64,000 nucleotides of DNA, taken from Candidatus Eiseniibacteriota bacterium (GTDB lineage Bacteria > Joyebacterota > Joyebacteria > Joyebacterales > Joyebacteraceae). The notes beneath the pieces were generated by a model that was not told where the DNA came from, did not search any database, and saw only the letters and a list, made by a program, of their open reading frames with translations. The DNA lies in the NCBI GenBank assembly GCA_030622115.1, contig JAUXGN010000006.1, forward strand, positions 1 through 64,000. Reading direction: 5' to 3'. The stretch's first letter is position 1. Every line of letters begins with the position of its first letter. Made by a program: the position numbers and the translations under genes. Positions 23,758 through 33,223 of this stretch are shown piece by piece.

Positions 23758-25570
23758 AAGGCGCAGTGCTTCATGGTGGCGATCAGGGTCGCGACGAATC
23801 GCGCTCCTGATCGGCGTCATGGTCTTCATCGCGCAGGCCCCGGTCACGGCGGCCGCGGCGGATGTCACAGTAACTGCGCGCGTGAGCAGCCCCGTCGTCT
23901 CTCTCAACGAGACCTTCACATTGAGCGTCTTGGTGGAGGGTGCTATGAGCGCCCCGGCGCCGGAACTCGGTCGGATAGGGGAGCAGTTCACGGTCTACTC
24001 ATCGGGCACTTCGAGCAGCATGAGCATAGTGAACGGTCGAAGAACGACCTCGAAGCGATGGAACTACAGCCTGCTTCCCCGAGAGCCCGGGACCTTTGTT
24101 CTCGGTCCCGTGGAGGTAGAAGTCGGCGGCGCGATCTACAGCTCCGAGTCGATCGAGATAGAGGTCGTCGAAGGGCAGCGCGGCCGGGCGAACGGCGAGA
24201 TGGAGGTGCGGGAAGGCACAGCGAACCATACGGCCGCATCAGGGGACATCTTCGTCACCATGACGGTGGACAGGACCAAGGCGTACGTGGACGAGCAGAT
24301 CACGCTTTCGTTCAAGTACTACAGAAGGGTAGAGCCGCGCGGTCCGCGGTACGAGAGCCCGGATATGACTGGATTCTGGACCGAGGATCTGCCGCCACCA
24401 GAAGAGTACTTCGAGATGGTCGACGGCAAGCGCTACCGCGTGACCGAGATACGAACTGCGCTCTTCGGCGCCGCAACCGGGACCGCTACCATCGGGGAGG
24501 CGCGCCTGACCTACCACGCGGAGGGGCGCCCGTTCACGTTTTTCAGAACACAGGGCGAGAAGAGGATCCTGAGCACGAAGCCGGTCACGATCGAGATTCT
24601 GCCACTTCCGTCAGCGGGGCGTGCCCAGGGGTACGGTGGTGCTGTCGGACGGTACGGAGCGGAATCCTGGGTGGATGTTCGGGAGGTGGAAGAGTTGAAG
24701 CCCGTGACGTTTCGGGTGACTGTGACCGGGACCGGGAATGCGCGGACGGTTCCATCGCCTGTTCCTGACGACGTTCCCGGATTCAAGGTGTACGAATCGG
24801 GAAGCTCGACCAACATTTCGAAGAAGAAGGGCGTCGTTGGCGGCGTCAGAACATTCGAGTACGTATTCGTGCCGCAGCGGGCGGGGGACCTGATGATCCC
24901 TGGTATCGAACTCCAGTATTTCGATCCAGTCCGTGGCCGATACGACGTCGCACGAACGGATGAGATAGTGCTCAAGGTCGCGCCGCGGACCACGATCGAT
25001 GAACAGGTGACCGGGTCAGTGGGGACGATGATATCGAGAGTCGGCGCGGATATCCGCTATATCAGAGAGCCGGTCAGGTCCTTGAGCAGGACATCCCGGC
25101 CTCTGTACTTCCGCCCCGCTTTCCTGCTCTTGCAGCTTCTTCCTCTTCTGTGCCTGGCTACGGTCTGGGTGTGGAAGGACAGGAAGACACGCCTTTCTCG
25201 GGACCGCGGACTCGAGCGCTTCCTGAAGGCTCCTGCACGGGCGCGCCGAGAGCTCAAGGCCGCAGCGGTGGCATCCGCCGCGGGGGATCATGCGGGAACC
25301 TGCTCCGCCGTCGCGCGACTCACGGTGGACTTCATCGGAGATCGTCTGGGCGTCGCCGCAAGAGGAATGAGACTGGCGGAGCTTGGAGCGGCTCTCAAGG
25401 AAGCCGGCGGGGATGCTGCGGCAGCTGACCGCGTGGTCTCTCTTCTTTCGGTCTGTGATCTAGGCAGATTTGCGGGCGCCGACAGTTCGCTCACAACGGA
25501 CGAGATCCTCGATGAGGCCGAGTGTTGCATCAGGAGTATTGAGAAGCTTCGGGCAAGGAGGCGCAGATGA
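23741..25570 (+). CDS. batD: BatD-family aerotolerance protein
   Basis: A 609-aa exported protein with a signal peptide (IALLIGVMVFIAQAPVTAAAA), a long periplasmic region of Ig-like beta domains (VTARVSSPVVSLNETFTLSV; MTVDRTKAYVDEQITLSFKYY; VTFRVTVTGTGNARTVPSP), a membrane helix (LLLQLLPLLCLATVWVW, about residue 465) and a cytoplasmic tail. The start appears to be TTG 23741, 17 bases inside the preceding gene; ATG 23819 would cut the signal peptide. It ends in an ATGA overlap with the next gene. Confidence 0.85.
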   Translation: MTRIGRRRSASWWRSGSRRIALLIGVMVFIAQAPVTAAAADVTVTARVSSPVVSLNETFTLSVLVEGAMSAPAPELGRIGEQFTVYSSGTSSSMSIVNGRRTTSKRWNYSLLPREPGTFVLGPVEVEVGGAIYSSESIEIEVVEGQRGRANGEMEVREGTANHTAASGDIFVTMTVDRTKAYVDEQITLSFKYYRRVEPRGPRYESPDMTGFWTEDLPPPEEYFEMVDGKRYRVTEIRTALFGAATGTATIGEARLTYHAEGRPFTFFRTQGEKRILSTKPVTIEILPLPSAGRAQGYGGAVGRYGAESWVDVREVEELKPVTFRVTVTGTGNARTVPSPVPDDVPGFKVYESGSSTNISKKKGVVGGVRTFEYVFVPQRAGDLMIPGIELQYFDPVRGRYDVARTDEIVLKVAPRTTIDEQVTGSVGTMISRVGADIRYIREPVRSLSRTSRPLYFRPAFLLLQLLPLLCLATVWVWKDRKTRLSRDRGLERFLKAPARARRELKAAAVASAAGDHAGTCSAVARLTVDFIGDRLGVAARGMRLAELGAALKEAGGDAAAADRVVSLLSVCDLGRFAGADSSLTTDEILDEAECCIRSIEKLRARRRR

Positions 25571-26397
25571 GCCGTGCCGTCCGATCGGCATCATGGAGGC
25601 GCTTGCCTTTGCTTGCACTCTTCGGGTTCGTGCTCGCAGTGATCGCTCTCATGCCCCTCAAGGGGGGACAGCAGGTTTACGCAGCGGAGGTTTCGGACGG
25701 TTCAGACATCCAAGAGGCCTTTCGCGCTGCAAATGCGCTCTATGCGGAAGGTGAGTTTGCCGAGGCCGGGGCGATCTATCAGGGCATCACCGAGGGCGGG
25801 TTCGGAGACGCCGATGTCCTCTACAATCTGGGCAATGCCTGGTACAAATCGGGGAGCGTGGGGCGTGCCGTCCTCAGCTATGAGCGTGCGCTGAAGGTAG
25901 CGCCCGGGCACACGGACGCGCGAGCCAATCTCGAGTTCGTTCGGGCAGGGCTCGCCGATCGCCCGGGACGAGTGGCGACGATAGGTATCGTCGGCGTTCT
26001 CGAACGAACCTGGTCGGAACTCGATCCCGTGATGCTGGTCGTGTTTGTGAGTCTTATCTATGCGCTCCTGATCGCCGTGGTTGTCATCGGGATCGTGCGC
26101 GGCGGGATGGCCGGGTGGCCTCTCGGACTGTCGCTCGCTCTTCTCGCACTGCTCGTCCTCGTGGGAACGGCGGCGGGCACGAAGATCTACCGTCTGCACG
26201 GCGTGCATGAGGGTGTTGTGATCGTGCGTGAGACAGGAGTGAGGACGGGTCCGGGCGAGGAGTTCGTTCTTGAGTTCCGTCTGCACGAGGGCACGAAGGT
26301 GAGGCTTTCGGAGCAGAGGGGAGGCTGGACTCGGGTCTCGGTCTTGGGGACAGATCTTGAAGGATGGCTGCCCGTCGGAGCGCTGGAAGCGATCTGA
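25567..26397 (+). CDS. batE: BatE-like TPR and SH3-domain membrane protein
   Basis: A 276-aa protein: signal or anchor (LPLLALFGFVLAVIALMPL), two TPRs (ALYAEGEFAEAGAIYQGI; VLYNLGNAWYKSGSVGRAVLSYERAL), two membrane helices (LVVFVSLIYALLIAVVVIGI; LGLSLALLALLVLVGTAAG) and a C-terminal bacterial SH3 domain (VRTGPGEEFVLEFRLHEGTKV, then WTRVSVLGTDLEGWLPV). This order is characteristic of BatE. It is the last gene of the Bat locus, ATGA-coupled to batD. Confidence 0.85.
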   Translation: MSRAVRSASWRRLPLLALFGFVLAVIALMPLKGGQQVYAAEVSDGSDIQEAFRAANALYAEGEFAEAGAIYQGITEGGFGDADVLYNLGNAWYKSGSVGRAVLSYERALKVAPGHTDARANLEFVRAGLADRPGRVATIGIVGVLERTWSELDPVMLVVFVSLIYALLIAVVVIGIVRGGMAGWPLGLSLALLALLVLVGTAAGTKIYRLHGVHEGVVIVRETGVRTGPGEEFVLEFRLHEGTKVRLSEQRGGWTRVSVLGTDLEGWLPVGALEAI

Positions 26398-26434
26398 CGT
26401 GGAGAGCTACACACCAGTGGTGGGAAGGGAACAA

Positions 26435-27451
26435 GTGAAGCAGCCAGTGAGGGTTGGTGTAGCGGGCGCCACCGGCGCCGTCGGTCTGAAGGTGCTGTCG
26501 GTGCTCCGCGAACGCGCATTCCCCGCAGAATCGGTGAGGGCGATGGCCTCCGGTCGCGGGGGCGCTCGCACGGTTCCGTTCGGTGGGCAGGATCTCCCGG
26601 TGGAGGAACTCCGGGCTGATGCTCTCTCAGGGCTGGACATAGTCCTCTTTGCGACGGGGGCTTCCGTCTCGCGCGAATTCGTGCCGCTCGCAGTGGCGCA
26701 CGGCGCCATAGCGATAGACAACAGCCGGGCGTTCCGAATGGATGACGATGTTCCTCTGGTGGTTCCCGAGGTCAACGCGGGGGCCGTGAACGGGCATACC
26801 GGCATCATCGCCAATCCAAACTGTTCGACGATCCAGATGGTGCTCGTCCTCAAACCGCTCCAGGACGCGGTGGGAATCAGACGAGTCGTTGTCTCCACAT
26901 ACCAATCGGTCTCAGGCACTGGGACCGCAGCCATCCAGGAGCTTGAGGATCAGTCACGATGTGTGCTGGCGGGTGCGCCGACCATCGCGCGGGTCTATCC
27001 TCATCCGATCGCATTCAACTGCATACCTCACATCGATACGATCGATGACGACGGAAACACGCGTGAGGAGACCAAGATGGTACTCGAGACGCGTAAGATC
27101 CTCGATCTGCCCGGACTGCCGGTCACGGCGACGTGCGTGCGTGTTCCGGTCTTTCACTCTCATGCGCTGGCGCTCTGTGTTGAGCTTGAAGACGGACTCT
27201 CTCCTGAGGAAGCCCGACTGGTTCTAGGGCGTTCCCCCGGGATCAGGATCCTGGACGACGCACCAGACGCGGTCTACCCGACACAGTTGTCGTCATCCGG
27301 AACCGACGAGACATGGATAGGTCGAATCCGACGCGACAGCTCCGTCGCCAATGGCCTGTGGATGTGGGTGGTCTCCGACAATCTCAGGAAGGGGGCGGCT
27401 CTCAATGCCGTCCAGATTGCCGAGCTTCTCATCGATAGGCCGGCCAGCTGA
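26435..27451 (+). CDS. asd: Aspartate-semialdehyde dehydrogenase
   Basis: Reduces aspartyl phosphate to aspartate semialdehyde for lysine/diaminopimelate, threonine and methionine synthesis. It is 338 aa. The NADP motif VGVAGATGAVGLKVL is followed by the active-site Cys130 in NPNCSTIQM, the substrate region EETKMVLETRKIL, and VTATCVRVPVFHSHALAL with its catalytic His. The start is GTG 26435 after GGGAAGGGA; the frame is open further upstream into batE but lacks a better site. Confidence 0.93.
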   Translation: MKQPVRVGVAGATGAVGLKVLSVLRERAFPAESVRAMASGRGGARTVPFGGQDLPVEELRADALSGLDIVLFATGASVSREFVPLAVAHGAIAIDNSRAFRMDDDVPLVVPEVNAGAVNGHTGIIANPNCSTIQMVLVLKPLQDAVGIRRVVVSTYQSVSGTGTAAIQELEDQSRCVLAGAPTIARVYPHPIAFNCIPHIDTIDDDGNTREETKMVLETRKILDLPGLPVTATCVRVPVFHSHALALCVELEDGLSPEEARLVLGRSPGIRILDDAPDAVYPTQLSSSGTDETWIGRIRRDSSVANGLWMWVVSDNLRKGAALNAVQIAELLIDRPAS

Positions 27452-27475
27452 TTTCTCTTGCGGGGCTCTTCTGAA

Positions 27476-28276
27476 ATGGGACTACTGAACGATCTCACGT
27501 TGGGCCGGTTCGTGTCTCTGGAATCGCCCGTTCACGACCTCGATCCGAGAGTGAAGATGACAGCTGCCCTTGCGCTCCTTGTCATGGTCATCGCGGTAGA
27601 GGGGTGGAGCGAGTATCTCGTTCTAACGGTGGGTTTGCTCATGGTGGCGGCGACATCGCGTCTGCCGGCGGGTTTCTTCCTGCGGAATCTCCGATCGCTC
27701 AAGTGGCTTCTGATCGTGATCTTCGTAATGCACACTCTCCTGACCGACGGCGTGCCGCTCGTGTCATCGATCCCGTGGTTGACTCATGAGGGCTTGGCGA
27801 TGGGGGGGATCTTCGCGTGGCGCGTGGCGCTCATGGTGACGATCGCGACGCTTCTGACCGCGACAACGTCACCGGTGGATCTCGGCGACGGGCTGGAGAG
27901 GCTTCTGAAACCGTTCGGGGTCATCGGTCTCCCGGTCCACGAACTCGCCATGATCTCGGTGATCGCGTTGAGGTTCGTTCCTACCCTCCTCGACGAGGCG
28001 GGGAGGATAATGAAGGCGCAGATAGGGCGTGGCGCGAGCTTTGAAGGCGGAGCCGTGGCGAGAGCCAAGAGCGCGATTCCGATTCTCGTACCGCTCTTCG
28101 CAAGCGCATTCAGAAGAGCCGACGACCTGGCGCTTGCCATGGACGCGCGGTGCTACCGCGGCGCGCTGGGAAGGACGAAGTATGTTGAACTCAGGCTCAA
28201 GCGGCGTGACGGGCTGGCCGTTGTTCTTCTGGTGGTGGTGATGGCGGCGACGTTTGTCGCCCCGAGGTGGTTCTGA
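27476..28276 (+). CDS. Energy-coupling factor transporter transmembrane protein EcfT
   Basis: A 266-aa membrane protein of the ECF vitamin/metal importer family: N-terminal GRFVSLESPVHDLDPRVKM typical of EcfT/CbiQ, several membrane helices, and the cytoplasmic coupling helices with the A-R-G signatures (ALRFVPTLLDEAGRIMKAQIGRG and MDARCYRG). The ATPase and substrate-binding subunits are not in the window, so the transported vitamin cannot be named. ATG 27476 is preferred to TTG 27458. Confidence 0.88.
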   Translation: MGLLNDLTLGRFVSLESPVHDLDPRVKMTAALALLVMVIAVEGWSEYLVLTVGLLMVAATSRLPAGFFLRNLRSLKWLLIVIFVMHTLLTDGVPLVSSIPWLTHEGLAMGGIFAWRVALMVTIATLLTATTSPVDLGDGLERLLKPFGVIGLPVHELAMISVIALRFVPTLLDEAGRIMKAQIGRGASFEGGAVARAKSAIPILVPLFASAFRRADDLALAMDARCYRGALGRTKYVELRLKRRDGLAVVLLVVVMAATFVAPRWF

Positions 28277-28280
28277 CGAG

Positions 28281-29042
28281 ATGAGTGTCCGCAAAGTCAA
28301 ACTCACGATCGAATACGACGGCACTGACTTCTCGGGCTGGCAGGTGCAGCCCGGTGCGCGGACCGTTCAGGGTGAGCTGGAGGCCGCATTCTCTGGGCTC
28401 GCGGGAGTTGATGTGCGCGTGCACGGCGCCGGTCGAACGGACGCCGGGGTTCATGCCATGGGCCAGGTCGCCCATGCGGAGACGGATCTGGTCCTTCCCA
28501 TCGAGGAGCTCAAGGCGGCGCTGAACGCCAGGCTCGATAAGGATGTTTTCATAATTTCCGCCGCCGATGTCGGCGTCGACTTCAATGCCCGCTTCGATGC
28601 GGTGTCGAGAGCCTACGTCTATCTCATGGGATTCAGGGAGAGCCCTCTATGGCGCCGGCGACGCCTGCTCGTGAGAGGGACTCTGGACAGGAATGCCATG
28701 CAGGCCGCGCTCAAGCCGCTGAACGGGGAGATTGACTGCTCATCTTTCTGTCTCACGGGGAGCGAACCCAAGCATCACCGTTGCCGTATCGACGGGATTT
28801 CGCTAGAATGGCTATCCGCACATGGAGGTATGCTGGTACTCAGGGTTGAAGCCGACAGGTTTCTGCGCGGTATGGTCCGTTCAATCGCAGGTACCCTGAT
28901 TGAAGTGGGAAGAGGCAGGATTCAGCCGGAGAGCATGAGGAAGATCCTCGATGCTCGTGACCGCGGCCGTGCGGGTCCCACGGTTCCACCGTGGGGACTC
29001 TACCTGGAGCGAATCAGATACAAAGGGGAGGTTAAGACATGA
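28281..29042 (+). CDS. truA: tRNA pseudouridine(38-40) synthase TruA
   Basis: Modifies uridines 38-40 in the anticodon arm. It is 253 aa, with the N-terminal [18 protein letters not shown], the catalytic Asp54 in [17 protein letters not shown], and the later SFCLTGSE and [19 protein letters not shown] motifs. The ATG 28281 start gives the standard [14 protein letters not shown] beginning; the frame is open a little further upstream into ecfT. It ends in an ATGA overlap with the transaldolase gene. Confidence 0.95.
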   Translation: MSVRKVKLTIEYDGTDFSGWQVQPGARTVQGELEAAFSGLAGVDVRVHGAGRTDAGVHAMGQVAHAETDLVLPIEELKAALNARLDKDVFIISAADVGVDFNARFDAVSRAYVYLMGFRESPLWRRRRLLVRGTLDRNAMQAALKPLNGEIDCSSFCLTGSEPKHHRCRIDGISLEWLSAHGGMLVLRVEADRFLRGMVRSIAGTLIEVGRGRIQPESMRKILDARDRGRAGPTVPPWGLYLERIRYKGEVKT

Positions 29043-29695
29043 AGATATTCCTGGACACCGCGAACATTGAGGATATCCGAGACGCAGCCGCATCCGGCCT
29101 GGTCGACGGCGTTACGACGAATCCAACTCTGATCTCACGCGTCGAGGGGAAGTTCGAAGACATCGTGCGCGGGATCTGCGAAGTTGTCGACGGTCCGGTG
29201 AGCGCCGAAGTGGTGAGTCTCGACAGCGCCGGCATGATCGCGGAGGCCACGAAACTCGCCAAGATTCACGACAATGTCGTCGTGAAGATCCCAATGACCA
29301 AGGAGGGCTCAAAGGCGATACGTGAGCTGGCCGGCATGGGGATCCGCACGAACTGCACGCTCGTTTTCTCAGCCAATCAGGCATTCATCGCGGCGAAGGC
29401 CGGGGCTTCATTCGTCAGTCCATTCATCGGACGGTTGGACGATGCCGGGCAGGTTGGAATGGACCTCGTTCGCGAGATTCTCACCATCTACGACAACTAC
29501 TGCTTCAACACTGAGGTGATTGTCGCGAGCGTGAGGCATCCGCTTCACGTCGTAGAATCCCTCATTGCGGGCGCGCACATAGCGACGATCCCGCACTCGA
29601 TCTTCGAGAAGATGTTCAAGCATCCGCTCACCGACAAGGGAATCGATGCTTTCCTGGCTGACTGGGAGAAGGTCAAGGAGCGTCAAGGAGGTTGA
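29039..29695 (+). CDS. Transaldolase / fructose-6-phosphate aldolase family (short form)
   Basis: A 218-aa single-domain TIM-barrel aldolase beginning [20 protein letters not shown] with [12 protein letters not shown], Schiff-base Lys83 in [11 protein letters not shown], and the SPFIGRLDD and ASVRHPLHV segments. It is of TalC/FSA type (about 215-220 aa) rather than the long TalB form, so it may act as a transaldolase in the pentose phosphate pathway or as a fructose-6-phosphate aldolase. These cannot be separated here. Confidence 0.92.
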   Translation: MKIFLDTANIEDIRDAAASGLVDGVTTNPTLISRVEGKFEDIVRGICEVVDGPVSAEVVSLDSAGMIAEATKLAKIHDNVVVKIPMTKEGSKAIRELAGMGIRTNCTLVFSANQAFIAAKAGASFVSPFIGRLDDAGQVGMDLVREILTIYDNYCFNTEVIVASVRHPLHVVESLIAGAHIATIPHSIFEKMFKHPLTDKGIDAFLADWEKVKERQGG

Positions 29696-29708
29696 GCTGG
29701 ACTCGAGA

Positions 29709-30848
29709 ATGACAAGAACGTTCATTCTTATCCTTGTGTTTCTCCTTGCCGGAGTGACGACGGGACTGGTTCTGTCCGTCAGGTCATTGCGGTCGAGCCT
29801 CGACTTCGAACAGGATCCAGCTGAATCGAGATGCACGGCCATCGTAGCAGCCGTCGAGCAGGTCGCGCCTGCCACAGTCTCCATAGGTGCAGTGAAAACG
29901 TACGTCGTGCCGGGCGATCCTTTTCCGGACGACGGGCTCATTGAGCGGTTCTTCCGAGGCTACTATCCTGACAGGGTGTATGAGGGAAGATGCGATGTCG
30001 GGTCGGGATTCATTATCGACCCGGACGGCTATGTTCTCACGAACGATCATGTTGTGCGCGGGAGCAGCGGAGTCAAGGTCGTTCTGCGGGACGGCCGGGA
30101 GTTCGATGGGACCGTTGTGGGGTCCGATGAGCGGTATGATCTTGCCGTCATCAAGATCGATGGTCCTGATCTTCCTGCGGCGCTGCTGGGAGACTCGGAC
30201 GCCGTGCTGATCGGCGAGTGGGTGGTGGCCATAGGCAATCCGTTCGGGTATCTCCTGAACGACCCGGAGCCGACGGTGACCGCCGGAGTCGTGAGCGCCC
30301 TTCACAGAGACATACAACCGTCGGACGCTGCCGCTTTGTACAAGGACATGATCCAGACCGACGCCGCCATCAACCGCGGCAACTCGGGAGGCCCCTTGGT
30401 GAACAGCAGGGGCGAAGTCATCGGGATCAGCACATTCACGCTGTCTGCGGAGAACGGCGCGTACCTGGGGATGAGCTTCGCAATCCCGATCAACACGGCT
30501 CGTCTGCTCGTGGATGAGCTTGTTCGCTACGGCAGGGTCAGAGATATCTGGATCGGAATAGGGCTCACGAACGTCACGCCGGCCATTGCAGGAGCTCTCA
30601 ATTTCCTGAACGCCGACGGAGCGCTCGTGACCACGGTTGAGCCTGAGAGTCCGGCGGACCGTGCGGGTCTGAGACCGGGTGATGTGATCATTGCCGTGGA
30701 CGGCGTTGCGGTGACGAACGCGGGTGATGTCAGGAGAGTGACATTCGGCGCGAAGGTCGGCGATTCGATTGTGGTTGCGATGATACGCGGTGGCCGGAGC
30801 CGGGAGCTCCACATCAAGCTGGAGGAGGTCCCCGGTTGGACGCAGTAG
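29709..30848 (+). CDS. DegP/HtrA-type periplasmic serine protease with one PDZ domain
   Basis: A 379-aa envelope protease for misfolded proteins. N-terminal signal anchor (TFILILVFLLAGVTTGLVL), then a trypsin-like domain with triad His114 (LTNDHVV), Asp144 (RYDLAVIKID) and Ser226 (RGNSGGPLVNS), and one PDZ domain (ESPADRAGLRPGDVIIAVDG). A single PDZ and an uncleaved anchor resemble DegS/HtrA rather than DegP. ATG 29709 is 16 bases from AGGAGG; CTG 29697 would be better spaced but is a rare start. Confidence 0.9.
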   Translation: MTRTFILILVFLLAGVTTGLVLSVRSLRSSLDFEQDPAESRCTAIVAAVEQVAPATVSIGAVKTYVVPGDPFPDDGLIERFFRGYYPDRVYEGRCDVGSGFIIDPDGYVLTNDHVVRGSSGVKVVLRDGREFDGTVVGSDERYDLAVIKIDGPDLPAALLGDSDAVLIGEWVVAIGNPFGYLLNDPEPTVTAGVVSALHRDIQPSDAAALYKDMIQTDAAINRGNSGGPLVNSRGEVIGISTFTLSAENGAYLGMSFAIPINTARLLVDELVRYGRVRDIWIGIGLTNVTPAIAGALNFLNADGALVTTVEPESPADRAGLRPGDVIIAVDGVAVTNAGDVRRVTFGAKVGDSIVVAMIRGGRSRELHIKLEEVPGWTQ

Positions 30849-33223
30849 TGCCGTCTTTCGTTTCAATCGTCAGAGTGCTCGGTATTGGTGACGGCGAGCT
30901 TCTGCACACGCTGGTGCAGGCGGGACTGAGTTTCACACCCGATGAGGCGCGACGTGTTGCGGGCCTGCTGGGCCGTGACCCCACGGTCGTGGAAGCCAAC
31001 ATCTTCAACACGATGTGGAGTGAGCACTGCTCGTACAAGAGCAGCCGCAAAGTGCTGGGCGAGCACCTTCCCACTGAGGGAGCGGGTGTCGTCCTGGGAC
31101 CGGGTGAGGACGCCGGGATCGTTCGCCTCGCCACGGTGAACGGGAAGAGCTACTGCATCGCGATCGCCCACGAGAGTCATAACCACCCCTCCCAAGTAGT
31201 TCCGAATGAGGGCGCCGCCACCGGTATCGGCGGCATTGTGAGAGACGTCTACTGTATGGGAGCGGACGTTGTGGGCGTGCTGGACCCGCTGCGTTTTGGC
31301 GATCCCACGGGGAAGAACGCTGAGCGGACGAGGGAGATCGTGCACGGTGTCGTGGAGGGCATCTGGCAGTACTCCAACGCGCTTGGCGTTCCGAATCTCG
31401 GCGGTGACGTCTATTTCGATTCCTCGTTTGACGAGAACTGCCTCGTCAATGTCGTGGCACTGGGTCTGGTCGTCGAGGAGGAGGTCATCCGAAGTCGCAT
31501 TCCGCTGGAAGCGACGGACTCGGACTACGACGTAATCCTCGTTGGCAAGCCCACGGATCCCTCAGGTTTCGGAGGAGCCACATTCGCTTCGAGAGTGATC
31601 GATGAAGAGCGGGCGTTGGACGACAAGTACGCAGTCCAGGTGCCGGATCCGTTCCTCAAGCGAATGCTGACCGTGGCCACGAGGGATGTCTTCAAGCTTG
31701 CCCGGGATTCGGGAGCCGTGATCGGGTTCAAGGATCTTGGGGCGGGGGGGATCGCGTGCGCGACATCCGAACTCGGCGCCGCAGCAGGCTTGGGCGTCAG
31801 GATCGATCTCTCCAAGGTCATCGTGGCTGAGACTAATCTCAAGCCCGAGGTCATAGCGTGTTCTGAGACGCAGGAGCGGTACTGCTTTGTGGTTCCGAAG
31901 GGACTCTCTCCTCTAGTGCTCAGGATCTACAACGAGGTGTTCGAGCTGCCGGAGATCTGCCATGGATCCGGGGCCTCTGTCATCGGAGAGGTGATACAGG
32001 AGGCCCGGTTCATCCTCGAACACGAAGGTGCAGTCGTGTGTGACGCTTCGACCGAGGCGATCACAGCGGGCATCTGCTACATGCGCGAGTCCCGACCTCG
32101 CGAGTCCGTGGAGAGGGAGTATGTCCTTCCAGACGGGCTCGATGTCCGTGCCGTACTTCTGGATGTCCTCGGGGCGGTCAATGTGGCTTCGAGAGAGCAT
32201 ATCTACCGCCACTACGACTGCGAGGTCAGGGGATGCACGGTCGTTCGCCCGGGAGAGGCGGACGCGGGCGTGATCGCGCCGATACCGAGCGCCGGTGTGG
32301 GCGTAGCCGTGGCATGTGACGGGAACCCGTTCTACGGCGCCGTGGATTCATATCAGGCGGGCGCAGTGGCCGTCGCCGAGTCGGTAAGAAACGTGGCCGC
32401 CGTGGGCGCTCACCCGATAGCCTTGACCGATTGTCTGAATTTCGGCAACCCGGAGGTTCCCGAGGTCTTCCACGATTTCGTGGAGGCCGTGCGAGGGATT
32501 GGAGATGCGGCACGAGGCATAGGCCTCAAGGACAGCGGCGAGCCGATTCCTGTGGTCTCGGGGAATGTCAGCTTTTACAACCAGTCTTCAGGAGGAAGCG
32601 CCGTACTGCCATCACCCATCGTCTGCTGCGTCGGTCGACTGGTTGATGTGTCACGTCATCTGACAACGGGATTCAAGAGGGGGGGCGACTCCGTCTACCT
32701 TCTGGGAAGGCGAGGCACAAAGCTCGGAGCGTCCGCCTTCCTGCGGACCGTGGCAGGCGATCTCAAGGCGCCCGTGCCGGAGGTGGATTTCGACGATGAG
32801 AGGCGCATGATGGTGGCCGTGACAGACATCGCGGAGAGCGGTCTGGCCGCATCGTGCCACGACGTCTCAGACGGCGGAGTCGCTGTGGCCCTGGCGGAGA
32901 TGGTCTTGCTGTCGCCCGAGGATGATCCTATCGGCGCCCGGATATCCGTACGGAGGTTGTGTGGATCAGCACCCGGGGGTTCCGGACACGACCTCGAACT
33001 GATGTTCTCTGAGGCCGGAGGGTATCTGCTGGAGGTGGCGCCCGGTGAGGAGGATCGCCTGCTGAACATCTTGGAGGATCGTGGTGTCTGGTACAGTCGG
33101 ATCGGCACGACCGAGGCGGGCGTTGGGCTTTGGTTCACCGGGACCGCGGACGGTGATTTCGCACTGACCGCGGAGGAGCTTGCCCGCCCGTGGACCGACG
33201 GGGCGACGGGAGCGATGCGATGA
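30836..33223 (+). CDS. purL: Phosphoribosylformylglycinamidine synthase subunit PurL
   Basis: ATP-dependent FGAM synthase subunit of de novo purine synthesis. It is 795 aa, the small-PurL size that works with PurQ (glutaminase) and PurS. Signatures: TMWSEHCSYKSSRK, HESHNHPSQVVPNEGAATGIGG, SGFGGATFASR, GAGGIACATSELGAAAGLGVRI and, in the second half, ALTDCLNFGNPE and SGNVSFYNQS. TTG 30836 is eight bases after GGAGGAGG; GTG 30848 is an alternative. It ends in an ATGA overlap with purQ. Confidence 0.94.
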   Translation: MDAVVPSFVSIVRVLGIGDGELLHTLVQAGLSFTPDEARRVAGLLGRDPTVVEANIFNTMWSEHCSYKSSRKVLGEHLPTEGAGVVLGPGEDAGIVRLATVNGKSYCIAIAHESHNHPSQVVPNEGAATGIGGIVRDVYCMGADVVGVLDPLRFGDPTGKNAERTREIVHGVVEGIWQYSNALGVPNLGGDVYFDSSFDENCLVNVVALGLVVEEEVIRSRIPLEATDSDYDVILVGKPTDPSGFGGATFASRVIDEERALDDKYAVQVPDPFLKRMLTVATRDVFKLARDSGAVIGFKDLGAGGIACATSELGAAAGLGVRIDLSKVIVAETNLKPEVIACSETQERYCFVVPKGLSPLVLRIYNEVFELPEICHGSGASVIGEVIQEARFILEHEGAVVCDASTEAITAGICYMRESRPRESVEREYVLPDGLDVRAVLLDVLGAVNVASREHIYRHYDCEVRGCTVVRPGEADAGVIAPIPSAGVGVAVACDGNPFYGAVDSYQAGAVAVAESVRNVAAVGAHPIALTDCLNFGNPEVPEVFHDFVEAVRGIGDAARGIGLKDSGEPIPVVSGNVSFYNQSSGGSAVLPSPIVCCVGRLVDVSRHLTTGFKRGGDSVYLLGRRGTKLGASAFLRTVAGDLKAPVPEVDFDDERRMMVAVTDIAESGLAASCHDVSDGGVAVALAEMVLLSPEDDPIGARISVRRLCGSAPGGSGHDLELMFSEAGGYLLEVAPGEEDRLLNILEDRGVWYSRIGTTEAGVGLWFTGTADGDFALTAEELARPWTDGATGAMR

